Positions 34,988 through 47,291 of a stretch of DNA of 64,000 nt are shown in pieces. Numbering within the stretch: the stretch's first letter is position 1; every line of letters begins with the position of its first letter. The stretch covers positions 124,001 through 188,000 of the forward strand of contig SAXG01000017.1 in assembly GCA_012932865.1 (NCBI GenBank), in the 5' to 3' direction. Made by a program: the position numbers and the translations under genes. Under the pieces are notes generated by a model. It made no database searches. It was not told the DNA's origin and was given only the letters and a program-made list of their open reading frames with translations. This stretch comes from Amylostereum areolatum (taxonomy: Eukaryota > Basidiomycota > Agaricomycetes > Russulales > Stereaceae).

Positions 34988-36744
34988 TATGTCAAGCGAA
35001 GGCACGGTTTCTAGGTATGTTGTGTTTCCAATTGTATGTACTCATATTTTCTTATGGCCCCATAGTAAAGAGTTTGGCTTTCGATCGCCCGTTCAAGGTG
35101 TTCTCCGGATCCCACCTTCTACCCAGACCCGTCATCAACTATCGCAGCACTGGAGGATGAAACAAATGGTATCCTCGAGGCTCTCGCCTACGTGAGACGA
35201 CGCCGAAATAACGCTGCTCTGATTGCGCGTGTTCCTCCCGAAATCTTAATCAACATCTTCCAAGAGCTCAAGGCGTACGCATCGCCAGACTTTTTGCACA
35301 AAAAAGACAGGGGATTCGGCTGGATTCGTATCACATACGTTTGTCATAGTTGGCGCACAGTGAGTCTTTAATCCAGCATAGCATGTCAAATATCATTCAC
35401 ATGGGAAATTCACAGATCGCGCTAGAATGTGCTTCATTGTGGGGCGATATCGACCTTTTGAGTCTGACGACTTCGTGGGTACAAGAGTCGTTAAGGCGGT
35501 CAAAGCAAGCCCCGCTGAGTCTCAAGCTCGAAATATGTGATGACGACGATAATGACTCTAGCGCATATCGATTCCTCCAGGATCTTCTCGGATCCCGTCC
35601 TCGGCAGCTCAAAGCATTAGACATTTGTGCCTACAGGTCTCCTCAAGCCATGTCGTTTCTTCTGTCGGACTCTGGACCATCTTCCTTGGAAGAACTCACC
35701 ATTGAATCCGAAGCACTCGAAGTGTCTCTCGGTCCACTTTCAACATCTCTCTTAAATCTCCGTCGACTTGTCGTGAATGAAACTTCCTTCACGGGCACGG
35801 TTACAACACCTTTCGACAACCTAATCTCCCTCACCCTCAAGGAAAGTGACCCCGACAAAACCATTCCTCCAAGCATCTTCTCCTCCATTTTCCACAGCAC
35901 CCCCGCCTTGCAAACGCTGGATCTCAAGGACGCATTTCCTTTCTGCGGCGTCTCCGCAGACCAGCACCCACCACATACCATCATACTGCCTACATCCCTT
36001 ACCAAAATGACGATGACCAGCAACCATCATGTTCACAACTGTCTGGGTTTTCATAACATGTTGAAGATCCCTTCCTCTGCGGCGACAGTTATCCTCATGC
36101 TGACCATTACCACTTTTTCGTCATTCACACTTGGTGACCTGCTCTATCCACCTAAATCCCTCTTCGTCTTTGACGTTGAGCTGTTTGATGGCGGCGATGC
36201 TATATTTCAGTTCGGCTATTCTCCTTGGCCAACTTCGGAGGGCAACACCCCTCGGCCAGTCTCAAATCTGATTGTGGATGTCTCCCAATCCTTCGTACCA
36301 GTGTCACACCTGTGTCGTGGAGTCCCACTGGAGAATGTGTTGATCTTGACCATCCACGCTCACGGAGACTGATACGAAGGGGATTTATGCACCACTTTAA
36401 TTGCCAGAACAAGTGACGTTCGTCATTGTAGGGTGGTGGATGGTGGCGCAATGCCTTTACTCGCCTCCCTCGGTTGCCACGAGGGTGAAGGCGCAACTAC
36501 CGTAGAAGGTTGGCCGTCACTCGAAATCCTCAGCATTATTGAGGCATCACCCCCTCCGGGACCACTTGACGATCTTCTCCTACACGCAGCGGATAACTTG
36601 TTGGAGTTCGCAAGAATGCGGCGGGCGAGAGGGAGACCCATTCGCGAGGTCAGGCTGCCGGAGCGTTTCCTGTTATCAGGCCTCGCGCGCGAGCTAGAGC
36701 ACGAGGGTGTTGCGGTGAAGACTAGTAGGGCAGGGTATTATTAG
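34988..36744 (+). pseudogene. F-box protein, copy 2, broken by a frameshift and a nonsense codon
   Basis: Same exon plan as copy 1: 34988-35013 (26 nt), 35066-35359, 35416-36744. The F-box reads LIARVPPEILINIFQELK, GWIRITYVCHSWRT, IALECASLWGDIDL, and the leucine-rich part aligns with copy 1 to the shared end SRAGYY. Two lesions are visible. At the start of exon 2, copy 1 has CAAGAATGTTTGG where this copy has TAAAGAGTTTGG, one base shorter; exons sum to one base less than whole codons. At 36370-36372 a TGA stands exactly where copy 1 has CGA, a C-to-T change at a CpG. After the TGA the frame continues with clear homology (LIARTSDVRHCRVVD, then LEILSIIEAS). An alternative acceptor four bases on could mask the first lesion, but not the second. 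Confidence 0.8.
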
Positions 36745-37059
36745 GTTGAAGTTTGTTTGACTGTCTCGTCAGTACCTGCCGTGCCCGCTACGACGGGATC
36801 CACGGCTCCAAGGGATGGCGCAGTTACGAGGATGCTCAAGCTTCCCGTGCTCAGCGCTTCTGGCCCACATCGTCAAGGCATGAAAACTGCATCGTACCCC
36901 ACATTTTGTAAAAACATGACCGATATGTACAAATAAAAATACACAGTAAATCCTTCGTGAAACATCCAAGAAAGTATCCATTCCTGTAGTACTACGTGTA
37001 AGTCTCCCTGCTCTAGATCGTTGAACGCATGGTCATCGTAGCCGCGGGGAAACCTAGAG
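36745..37059. other. Intergenic between convergent genes
   Basis: Shared 3' region of F-box copy 2 (+) and the WD40 gene (-). No coding signal. Confidence 0.45.
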
Positions 37060-40000
37060 TTATGAAGCGGGAGGTGGAGAAGTGGGACTAAGGAAAGAGG
37101 GGGATCGCGAAGAAGAAGACTGGGATGGCGGAGAGAATACCTCATGCAATGCGTGAGATGGATTAAAGGCGATGGTCCTTCGGGCTGATGGTGCCAAAGA
37201 CATGTGAGAATCTTCCGTCGATTCGCTCGCACGCCCCGCGGGTTCGAAGTCTTGCTGGGTTGGGCTCTCCGTTCGGTATTCCACATCAAGCATTGCGCCG
37301 GAATGTGACGGGGAGGTTATATCTGAGCGTGGTGTCATCGTACCAGGTGTAAGTCGTGGGCTGTGTTCGGCGATGATGGACGGTGGTGCAGTGGCCCCTC
37401 CAGGCGGTGAGGTCCATATTCTTACGGCACCATCATGGCTTCCAGTTGCGAACATGTATGGATCCGCGGAAGGGTTCCAGGCAATGCAGGTCAAGTCACC
37501 ACCAAGCGCTGCACCTGCACGAACATGGTGCAACAGGGCGCCCGACTCACGGTCCCATATGTGTATGTCTCCCGCTATGATGACCGTCAGCATCTGTCGA
37601 ATACATGACTGAGGTACACACCTTTTCCTGCACAAAGGACTAGCTGATCGTCCTTACCGCCGAAATAACTTGGACCTGCGAAATCCACGGGAAACTTGGG
37701 CATGTATGTATGTCGCAATGAAAGTCGTATTGTGTGGGTCTCGGCCTTTTGTCTGTCCTTGACCATCTCTAATTTCCAGAGCTGTGGGGGAGCCTACGTC
37801 GCAAGTTGAGTGCCGTCGCAAGTTGAGTGCTATGTCCACACCGAAGGAAGGAAAATACACGGCGTACCTTAAATTCGTAGCTAACCAGTGCGAATTGTCC
37901 GTTCCGAGCGAGTGTGATATCCCGAATGTCGTGCAAGACAGGGACTTGGCTGCGAGACTCCGTGAGCAAAAGGCGGCTTAGAAACGAATGTGACATGTAC
38001 TTCTCGATTTCCTTTCGGTCCAGGTTATACGCTATGTGAAATGGATCAGTCTAAAGATACAGCGAACCGGTCAATGCATACTACCAATGATTTGCTTCTC
38101 GGCACGACACTTGCTCGGCTGCAAGCCGTCACCAGAAGAGAGGAGTGTACCGACACCAAGCAGCCGCGAACCATCTGGCGTCACGGTCACATCGTGTATC
38201 ATCAGACGGTCAAAATGATACTGGTCCAGAACCTATAATGGGCTCAGTCTCAAGACTTTGGCCGTTGGACGTGGACGAACCTTGCCAGTTAGATCCTGGG
38301 AATGGATTAGCAATCTTCGCTAAATGCCCGGGAACATACGAATCTCACCAATTTGACGACATCGCCGCCCTCTACTGACATAAATGCTAATGCATATGTT
38401 AACGTTGGCCAAAGAGGTAGAGATGACGGACTCATGTACCTTCTCCACCAGGAAGCCAACAAATGGATTGCACTGACCCATAACGATCTATAGTTTTCGT
38501 ACACACACCCGTCTGCGGCAGCGTCAGTGGGTGCACTACAGATAAGGGAGGCAAACGGCGCACCTCTGTCCAAACCTTGATACTTCGAGTAAGCTTTGTC
38601 AAGAGAAGTGAACCGCTGGGCGACCTGCACTGAAGTATTAGGATGGGATTAGAAGCAGTTGATGTTAACTGCCTACCATGCTACTTGACTGACAAAGCCA
38701 GCGGGATGTGCAAGGGTTCGGTGATGTGTGAACGGATCCTGCACGATGAAACATTGGCTACAAGTAGGAGGATAGGGCAGAAGAGATACTTACACCCACG
38801 GAGAATATAACCGATGTCCTATCCCAGCTAGATACATCAACGATCAGTTCACATTCTGTGTCCAGCTCAAAGGAGCAGATGCTACCCACCTCGACGTGGC
38901 CAAGAATTTCCCATTAGGGGAGAATTGTAGGTGGCGCACGAGCGCCGTGTGCGCCGCTAAATCCTGCGTAGGCGTCAAATTCTTCAATTTGGGCACGAGC
39001 GCAGCCACCCGAGAGCTCCTCAGTGGTAGATGCGCTATTTCTTTCCTTCGAACACCGTCCGGGGTCAAGAGATTCGACGACATTGTGCGGGCGCGTCGGG
39101 GAGTCGCCACCCCATTGGTCGTGGCAGCTTGCATCATCATGACCGAGCGTACCATGTTGGCGAAACGAGTGCGTCCTGGTGACGTTGGTGTGCTCCCTGG
39201 TCCAACTGTGCCCTTCTCTGAGAGATCTGCAGTGCTTGCAGCAGTAGGCGAGCGTGGCTCGGAGAATGCGGCTGTAGCATCTGACTCTCGGCGGTTGCGA
39301 AGAGATGTAAGCATCGGTTCAGGCGTATGCGAGCTTGAAAGGGTCTCGCCCGAAGACGAAGCACCGGGATGGACGAGGGGAGAGTGAGAAAAGAAATTCG
39401 TAATGGCGATGCTTGTACTCTTGGCCACAGTCCGTGAGCGTGCGGCCAATTCCCGGAAATGAATAGATGCAGCGTGACTGAGCACGACAGTGCGGCGATT
39501 GGCCCATGCGATAGGGGAGAGAGACACGAATCTGTCCCAAACGTCGTCCAACGAGTCGGAAAGCCATTTCTTGCCTTTATGTCGGCTGAAGACCCAACGT
39601 TCCGACGCAAACCAGGTTGACACGGCGGTAAGTCCAAAGCTGCTGAATGCGGTGAACACTGTTGTCATGGTGGACACAACATGGTTCTAGGGGGGACGAC
39701 ATCAGTACATGATGCCGTGCAAGGAGGGGAAATGGCTACCTGGTGTGTCGAATACGCGAAGAGAACCAAGCCGACAGAGAAGCAGGCGACAGAAAGTACC
39801 AGAAAGACAAGGGGAGACCGCTTGATCCAGATCAAAACCCACCAAGGTACACGGTGTCCGGGTGAACGACTAGCTACCTGTCAGCTCTGCACAATCTCAG
39901 TGTCCGCGAATGAACTCACTACATGGCCTGCTTCCATGTCAAGCCAAGCAAACTGTTGACGGCGGCGGCGATGCTGAACACCATGGATGTGAACCAGAAC

Positions 40001-41386
40001 CCATTGACGGCGTCCGCCAACGGATTACCCGTATCTTCAAATGAGAATTGCAGCGTGGTCGCTGTGACTGCCGAGAAGAATGTCGCGACGGTTGACAAGT
40101 TAAGCAGGTTGTTCGCGCCATGTTTTTGTGCAAAGCGAATCGTGGGTACGCCTGGGTTCGGAGTCAGGACTGATTGGAAAATGACCACGGAGAACACACC
40201 AATCTCAATAAACATGGAAAGAGTTGCGCTGATGGACTCTACATGTTCTCCCATTTCAGTAGTGAGATCGTGCAGGTAGCGTTGCACTGCCGGATACTTG
40301 AACTGGCCTATATGAAAAGGTGCGGTATTAGATTGCATGCAAGCGTCTCGAAGTGGAAAACCGACCCTCATATGCCTTCAAACACGAGGCCCAGTACTTG
40401 AGAAATGAAATGAACTTCCAACCCTGTACTTTTCAAGGAGTTCATGCGCACCTTGAGATCGCCCTCGAACGCGATGATCGACGCGTTGACGCCTTCGTCC
40501 GTGAACTCCGGGAACTCGTTTAGGCAGTGAAGGAACGTGATGACATCGCGGGCCAGCATTCCCAATTGCGCTGGAAAGTCTTCCGCATCGAGGGCCTCGA
40601 TAACCAATGGTCGGCGCACGTGTGGTGGTGGCTTGGATTTCGCGGCCCGACGGCGAGCAGGAAGGATATCGGGAGTGGTGAGAGACTCCTTCGGCTGATG
40701 CTTGATTTTGCGAGGGAATAAATCCGCGGCGTTCTCTCGGAATAGATACGCGATTTGGGTAAGTCGCTCCCGTAGATGGAAGGCGGACGAAAGGATGCCG
40801 ACGGACGAGCCAAGTTGGCGAGCGGCATTGGAAAAGTTACGAAGCTGCGGTTGATACACCCGTGAGCCGGTGAGCGCGCAGATGAAATGGGAGTAGACAC
40901 ACTTCTTTATCCAGGTTGTTGATCCGTCTGCGCGTAGGATCCGTGAGCAGTGAGCGTTTGAGCTGTATGTCTCGCGAGAAGTTGCGTACCTCTGAAAACG
41001 GTTGAACGATTCTGCACCGACTTTTTGAAGGTGCTCGTCGACAGTGGCTATTGAAGAAGTGTGAAACACGAAGAACCGAATGAAGACGCTGGCCACTCAC
41101 GAACGTCACGGTCGTCTTCAAAGCTCGGTTGTTGGTCAGACCCTGGTGCGCGATGTCTTCAGTGCGATATCACCGCAACCAGCGTGCATACACACCTCGA
41201 GTCTGTTCATCAACCTTGCTCAGCTCGTTGAGAGCATCCAGCAAGGTCATAAGAGTCTTCCTTCTCCGGGATGATCCAGAAGCACCGTTGTCTGCGTCAG
41301 CGCGACCATCGTTGGGTGGTGCTAACATTCGTAGGGGAATGAGCTGGCATGACACCGGTATACGAGCCGTACGCACCTCCAGTCAT
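37060..41386 (-). CDS. Membrane-anchored WD40-repeat protein, WDR26/Gid7-like propeller
   Basis: A many-exon gene. The N-terminus MTGAPPNDGR leads to RRRKTLMTLLDALNELSKVDEQTR. Central exons encode QPQLRNFSNAARQLGSSVG, NEFPEFTDEGVNASIIAFEG, YWASCLKAYEGQFKYPAVQR, VPTIRFAQKHGANNLLNL, then at least three membrane segments (VNGFWFTSMVFSIAAAVNSLL, WVLIWIKRSPLVFLVLSVAC, TVFTAFSSFGLTAVSTW). A Ser-rich linker follows, and the C-terminal propeller: DLAAHTALVRHLQFSPNGKF, SWDRTSVIF, VAWSPSGSLLLTKLTRSIKVW, QVPVLHDIRDITLARNGQF, GDIHIWDRESG and CIAWNPSADPYMFATGSHDG, ending in a Ser/Pro tail. Blade order resembles WDR26/Gid7. Splice sites I checked (for example 37575-37621 and 37794-37867) keep frame, and I see no frameshift. 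Membrane helices fused to a propeller are known in basidiomycete genomes; function is undefined. Confidence is in the architecture, less in each exon border. Confidence 0.85.
37796..37837. repeat. 17-bp tandem duplication inside a WD40-gene intron
   Basis: The minus-strand word GCACTCAACTTGCGACG occurs twice back to back just before the intron's 3' splice site, so the intron (74 bp) is longer than its neighbours. Confidence 0.85.
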
Positions 41387-42232
41387 TGAGAGCTTTCAAC
41401 ACGCGTATTTTTATCGTGTATTTGTCGTAGTGTTCGTGGAATCGTGGCGGTGATATACGTCGTGTTGGTATGTCGTTCAAGCGTGGGCGCCGAAGTTATC
41501 GGGAGGAATATAGGCTCGTGAGCGGTCGTAGCGGGGGTAGAAGAGAGGGGAAGAGGATGAAGAGTCCTGCGTGCGGGAACTTAGTCGCGGGTTAGATTAC
41601 ACGTTACGCGCGTGCGGCGAAGCCCCCCGCAACTCGCTTACCCCGAATATCCTCCAGCTGGGTCTGGGCTGGCATCGGCCTCGAGGCAGGTTTCGATGTG
41701 ATCTCCTCATTACGCAGTTTGGCACTGAGCACACATAAGTAACTTGATTTTGGCAATCCCCAGGAAGTTGCCTGAACGTAGCCGTTGAACGTTGCGTCCA
41801 GAAACTTGAAATATGTCTACATACGAACAGGAACACGCCGACTGTCAATGGAAAGCAGCGACAACGCATTGCAGGTCTCGCTCTGGGCTCTGCATCACGT
41901 GGACCGGGTATCTAGTGAGGTTGAGCGTTGAGCTTCCCCACTAGTTCAGAATCGGAACGAAAGGCCGGGGGAAAGGTGGGGAACGCGTATATAAGTATCA
42001 ACCTCACTAAGAGTGAAGCATCCCAGCGAGGATTCAATAAGGGCATTCGTAAGATACAGGAGGTAAGAATATAGGTATAGTACATACAGCGATATCTGGT
42101 GATACACCATGAGCAAGAATGAATACAGACGCTGCAAAACAGGATAGTATAGGGAATACAATTACCGGGAGTCGTGTATCGTAAATTTAGGAAAAGGCCA
42201 AGCAGACACCAACCTACATGTACACCAGTCAC
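41387..42232. other. Intergenic
   Basis: Promoter side of the WD40 gene and 3' side of DUF2156 gene A. No coding signal seen. Confidence 0.45.
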
Positions 42233-43938
42233 CTACTGTCTTAAGCACTTGATCAACTTGGTGACGCCGTCGATGCCCATGCCTTGCTCTGTGGGATAGC
42301 AAACATACATCGGCATGTGGAATGTATGGAACTTGTTCTGTCATGGTGCAGATGATTAATGCGAGGACAAGAGGCAAAGTCGGATTGACTCACCCTAAAA
42401 TCCCCGCGACGCGTCAGGCCAGTGCCGCCCACGACTTTGTTATAGGTCGCGCTCAGCCAGGATATCTTCCACCCGCTGAGGTTATCAACCGGTGTCATCG
42501 AGTCGCTCGCTGTGATCCCGAATGTCACGGTATAACGTTTGGAAGGAGTGGCCGGAGAGTCGACCAGGGATGATGAAGACATCGGCGAGGTCGGAGCGGT
42601 CGACACTGGCGAGGCCGCGGATGACGAGAGTGACGGGGTGCCAGTCGAATCCGCGCTCCGAGCTGGGCTCACAGAGCGGGAGCGCGCGTGCCAGACTGAA
42701 TGCACGGTCATCATCGGGAAACCCGTGCTCGTTCTCCTTGTGTAGCGCATCCATGGCATCGTAGATGAGATGCTCAGACGTTCCGCGCGGGGCATCAGGG
42801 AAGGAGGCCGCGTTCTTGATTTGGTACTGGTCGTGGTGAATGAGCGCAAGGATGAGGAATGCCAACGATCTTCCCGTCCTTCTCGGCCACCCAATAACGA
42901 CGATGTGGCTGATCGAGCCAAGGTTGGAACGAGGTCTAGAAAAAAGGGGATATGTTAGATCACAACGGCATGTGGACAATGTACGATCGAGAGTGACGTA
43001 CCGAGGCAAGCTGCAACCCTGTCTTCGCAGCCTTCCACGCCAAGATACCTTCTTCAACCTCCTTCCTCATCTGGGGCGTCCATTCGTCATCCTTGACCTC
43101 CCGCACGACAAGGTGCTCCCGCTCAGCCCTGCGCAGGTTCTTCTTGAAGTCTTTCACCTCCGAACCCCCTCCGGGGCTGTGCGCCAAATCGACGACGGCC
43201 TTGGGATCCAACATGTCCTCCACGATGCAGCTAAGCGTGCTCCATTTGAGCTTGCTGTCTTTGCCGCCCAACACCTCCTCCATCTGCCCGTCCACGCAAC
43301 ACCACACGATTTTCAGCCCCTCATTGCGCGCCCAGTCCCAGAACGCCGCGGCGGTCGGAGCGAGGGCGGACGGATCCGATACGAGGGGGTTACCCCATGC
43401 AAAGACGTACGGATCGGATCGGAAGGTATCCCTGTACGGGGACGAAGGAAGATTCGGGGATCGGTACGGTCGGACGCCAAATCTTGTAACGCGAGAATTC
43501 GAGCCAGGATGTGGAAGATGAGGAGCCGTATTCGGCGATGAGACTCGCGATGGCGGCCTTTTCGGTACTCGGAGCAATCGCAGCGAAGGCCGGTACGGAC
43601 GAAGGGATAGTAGGTGTATGAGTTGGGGACGGGAGGTCGAAGTCGGGTACTTCCTGTTCCTCAGGCTCGTCGTTGATGGGGGCAGGAGGAGTGGAAGGGG
43701 GAGGAGCGGTAGGAGATGCGGTAGACGAAGTGGTAGGCGGAGCGGTAGAAGGTGCGACGGGAGATGCGGCAGGAGGTGCGGCAGGAAGTGCGGGAGGGGA
43801 GGCGGAAACTATCTTCTCTGGCTGAGGTACAGCAGATTTGGCCTTCTTGCCCTTTCGATGGCTTGCGTCGAACTCAGATCGGTCGGCGGAGAATTTGGAG
43901 GAGATGTTTGTAAACATCCGGTGAACGGCTGTCGACAT
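42233..43938 (-). pseudogene. DUF2156 aminoacyl-transferase-like gene A, three one-base insertions
   Basis: Exons 43938-43002, 42935-42394 and 42337-42233 mirror gene B, 1.1 kb upstream. Conserved blocks are all present: TSWLEFSRYKIWRP, DPYVFAWGNPLVSDPSAL, IVWCCVDGQMEEVLG, LKWSTLSCIVEDMLDP, GGGSEVKDFKKNLRRAERE, SFPDAPRGTSEHLIY, TFGITASDSM, YNKVVGGTGLTRRGDFR and NKFHTFHMPMYVCYP. They lie in different frames. One extra base sits near 43421 (within GYL-RSDPY), a second near 42856 (within IVGI-LILAL), and a third in the Ser-rich linker around 42700. Exon lengths agree: exon 1 carries +1 and exon 2 +2 relative to gene B. The N-terminal extension is a Pro/Ala/Thr repeat. Either a decaying duplicate or an intact gene with sequence errors. 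A TATA box lies about 80 bp before the ATG. Confidence 0.82.
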
Positions 43939-45050
43939 GATAAGGTGAGAGAAGGGGGCGAGGGGGGTCGAGAGCTGTAAGGAATGAGGGCGGCAATAAC
44001 AAGGTTACACCTGCATTATATACTCGTCCTCCAGGCGAACAGCATATCGCCACGGGGCCGCCCATGGCGAGTTTGTGCTGACGCCGTCGGCCACGGTGAC
44101 GCAATCGAGAGGGGTTTCAGTTGAGGAGTTCCGTGGTAGCGGATCCGTGTCCGACTTTCTCCGTAGGCCACGGAAAGTTTGAGCAGGTTCAAGAAACGAG
44201 TCCCCCGAGACGTCAGCAGCGTGATGTTGCTCTCCGTGATCAACCCAGTACCCAGTGGAGTTCATGGGCAAGGAAATGACATGGTCCGCCCGCTCCCTGG
44301 GTCAATGACTCGATCAAGGATGAATCAGCACAGAGATGAAGCTGTTTGAAGCGGAGGAAGGGCAATACTGGAGTCTGGAGATGTGCCGCTCGGAGCTTAA
44401 AGAGTGTTCGGGGAACAGCATTCGGGAGTTGGGCCGTTCTCGGACGCGACTTGCTGCTAGCTGAAGAGTAATCGGTCCCATTCCAGCTTAGACCGAGCCC
44501 AAATTAGGGTGAAGGGCGTGGACAGTGGACTTGGGACAGACACGATGAAGGTCGACCACAGCGGAGCAACTAATAGAATCGACCTCGGTGACTCGGCAAC
44601 GGAATGTGGGGCGGCCAGATCACGTCAGACTTGATGACGCCAACCAGGTAACCCAAGCAGTCGACCCGACTCGACCGTGCCGCATTCGTGCGTGTCTCGA
44701 GTTTGGGGCAAAGCCTAGACAATGCTAGCAACCTTGAGGTGGATTCACTTGATGTCCCAGGAATCCACATTACTAATACAATATTCGATACATTACTAAA
44801 GTACATCTCGAGTCCATACGAAGAACTGTGGAAAGTGCCAGAGTACCGTAGAAACGTCCAACATCACGTCGAAGAGTCCAATCCAAATCGCGAAGAACGG
44901 GAGGAGAATCTGGGTGTCGTGCTTTATGATCCTCTAGAAGATTAGTTACACGCGAAGGGGTGGGGAGCGTAGATAGTTTCCCAATCGATGACATATCGAG
45001 CAGTGAACGCAGACATGAGCGCAACCCACAGCATTGCATGCCCCGTGTGT
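43939..45050. other. Intergenic between tandem DUF2156 genes
   Basis: 1.1 kb holding the promoter of gene A. No other gene seen. Confidence 0.5.
44015..44022 (-). promoter_or_regulatory. TATA box of DUF2156 gene A
   Basis: Minus strand GAGTATATAATGC, about 80 bp upstream of the ATG at 43938, the same spacing as in gene B. Confidence 0.6.
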
Positions 45051-46566
45051 TTATGCACGCAAACACTTGAGCAACTTACTCACGCAATCCAGACTAAACC
45101 CTTGCTTCGTTGGGTAACACACATACATCGGCATGTGCTCTGTGTGGAACTTGTTCTGTACGGCACTATCAGAACAAACCAGACACGTTCAAAGCAGATG
45201 GGCGACATACCCTGAAGTCGCCACGACGGGTCACGCCAGTACTTCCGACGACCTTGTTGTACGTCTTACCCAACCAAGAGATGCGCCATCCACTGATGTT
45301 CTCCACGGGGGTAATCGTCTCGCTCGCGGTGATTCCAAAGGTGACGGCAACTCGCGATTGTCGTTCCGACAGCGACGACATGTGCGAGTCCGACGCCGCC
45401 GAATCTGGACGCTCTGGCGAAGTGGCTGGAGGGGGAGATGGCGAAGAACGAAGGCTCGAGGGACTGGAAGAATCCGCCGACGCACGACCACGGTCCTTTC
45501 CATCCCACACATAGGTACCGTCTTCGCCACCTTCTTCCTCCAGTGTAAGCATGGTGCGGTAAATGAGGTGCTCCGAAGTCCCTCGAGGGGCGTCAGGGAA
45601 CGAAGCTTGGTTTTTGATTTGGTATTGACCGGGGCCGATGCTTGTTAGAATGAGGATTCCGACAATCCGATCGTCCTTCTCGGCGACGAAATAACGGCGA
45701 TGCTCGCTGTCGAGCCAAGGCTGGAAGGAGGTCTAAGCACGTCTTCAGTGAGAGCCTTTCAAAGATAAACACAACAAAAGACGTACCGACGCAAGCTGTA
45801 CGCCCGATTTCGCTTTCTTCCATCCGGTAATGCCGTCCTCGACCTCCTTCTTCTGAGCATCCGACCATTCGCCATTCTTGATCTCCCGAACCTGAACATC
45901 CTCCCTCTCCGCCCTGCGCAAGTTCTTCTTGAAATCTTTGACTTCTGAGCCACCACCCTGAGCGTTCGCGAGCTCGACGACGGAGTGGGGGTCGAGGACG
46001 TCCTCCACGATGCAGCTAAGCGTGCTCCATCCGAAGTGGGTGCCTTTGCCAAGGACTTTCTCCATCTGTCCATCGACGCAACACCATACAAGGCGAAGAT
46101 CCTGTGACTTGACCCATTCCCAGAACGCGATGCAGGTGGGTTCAAGGGCCGAGGGGTCGGAAACGAGAGGGTTCCCCCAGGCAAAAACGTACGGGTCGGC
46201 GCGAAGATAGCCTTGGACAGGCTTGAAAGAGGATGAGGGAATATGTTCGGATGGACGCCATATCTTGTAGCGCGAGAATTCAAGCCAGGACGTGCAGGCA
46301 GAGGAGGTACCGTGCTGGGCGATGAGATTGGCTATCTCGGCTTTGTTCTCGTCGGACTCGACTGGGTATTCGCTCGCGGAGAAATCGATAGGTGGCGTTT
46401 GGGGAGGAGATGGAAGGGTAAAGGAGGATTCAGAAGAGAAAGGATGCATGTCGGAGTCGGAGTCATCATGAGGAGGTGTAGGGTCCGATGGCTGGTCTTT
46501 GTTGTTGTGGACATGTCTGAGTTTCGACGGGATGAGTTTCTTGGGGAGCGCAGAGAGGCTGGGCAT
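45051..46566 (-). CDS. DUF2156 (LPG-synthase C-terminal-like) transferase, gene B; candidate tRNA-dependent sterol aminoacyl-transferase
   Basis: Three exons (46566-45787, 45732-45211, 45155-45051) give 468 residues in frame. A disordered N-terminus (about 90 residues) precedes the catalytic region: CTSWLEFSRYKIWRP, GYLRADPYVFAWGNPLVSDP, LRLVWCCVDGQMEKVLG, FGWSTLSCIVEDVLDP, GGGSEVKDFKKNLRRAERED, FQPWLDSEHRRYFVAEKD, SFPDAPRGTSEHLIYRTM, VTFGITASE and VTRRGDFR, ending YVCYPTKQGFSLDCVSKLL. This is the DUF2156 fold of bacterial MprF C-termini, a GNAT-like pair that moves an amino acid from aminoacyl-tRNA to a lipid. In fungi, freestanding DUF2156 proteins include ergosteryl-glycine synthase, and AspRS-DUF2156 fusions make ergosteryl-aspartate. 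No tRNA-synthetase domain is fused here, so glycylation of ergosterol is the best guess, not shown. The Ser-rich insert (about residues 345-395) is unusual. Confidence 0.85.
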
Positions 46567-47291
46567 GATGGAGGGTAGAGATGAGAGATGAGATGCGAAA
46601 GGGATAGGTGAAGGGACACGAAAAGACTGACCAGAGCTTTATACGGGAGTGGAAGGAATGGGAGAGGCCACAGGAGACGTCCTGTATGACGTCGCTCTCA
46701 ACTCCAGATGACGGAACCAGTTTCGACCGGCAGCTGAAACCGGCCGCTTCGGGCCTATTCTTGCCGTTTTGGAAAGGATCCGGTCACTTTCTAGGCGAGC
46801 ATTCGGTGACGTCCTTGTCGAAGCACCAGCTAAGGACTCAGTATGTACTCAGTGGACTGTACGGTCGCTGTCACCACTGGTTGGAGCAACTTGCAGTTCC
46901 ATGGATGATGATGCCAAGTTCCCATGGCCAGCGTGGAGCTTCAGCTTCAGGGGGCAGGACACAAACCACAATATTATCTGAGAGCGACCTTGCCTGGTCG
47001 GGAGAACATAACAACGATTCATTGCGCCCGAGAGTCCAAAGAAAAATGAGTTGTCCACGTAACAATATGTATATATACCACGTACTTAGATCCACGGATT
47101 ATGGTATGCGTTGAAGGGGGTGAGATAATGGGATAAGTAGGGTAGGAACACGGTCGTCAAGCATCGTACGGCCTTAAACAACACACACACCTGTCAGTAT
47201 CACCATTCTCGTTGAACGGCAATGGCGCTACTGACCTTCATAAGCAGTCTCCGTTCACCCACCAGCACATCTTTAGCTGGCTTCGTCACCG
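46567..47291. other. Intergenic
   Basis: Holds the promoter of DUF2156 gene B and the 3' region of glycosyltransferase copy 2; no coding signal. Confidence 0.45.
46638..46643 (-). promoter_or_regulatory. TATA box of DUF2156 gene B
   Basis: Minus strand CCCGTATAAAGCTC, about 75 bp upstream of the ATG at 46566. Confidence 0.65.
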
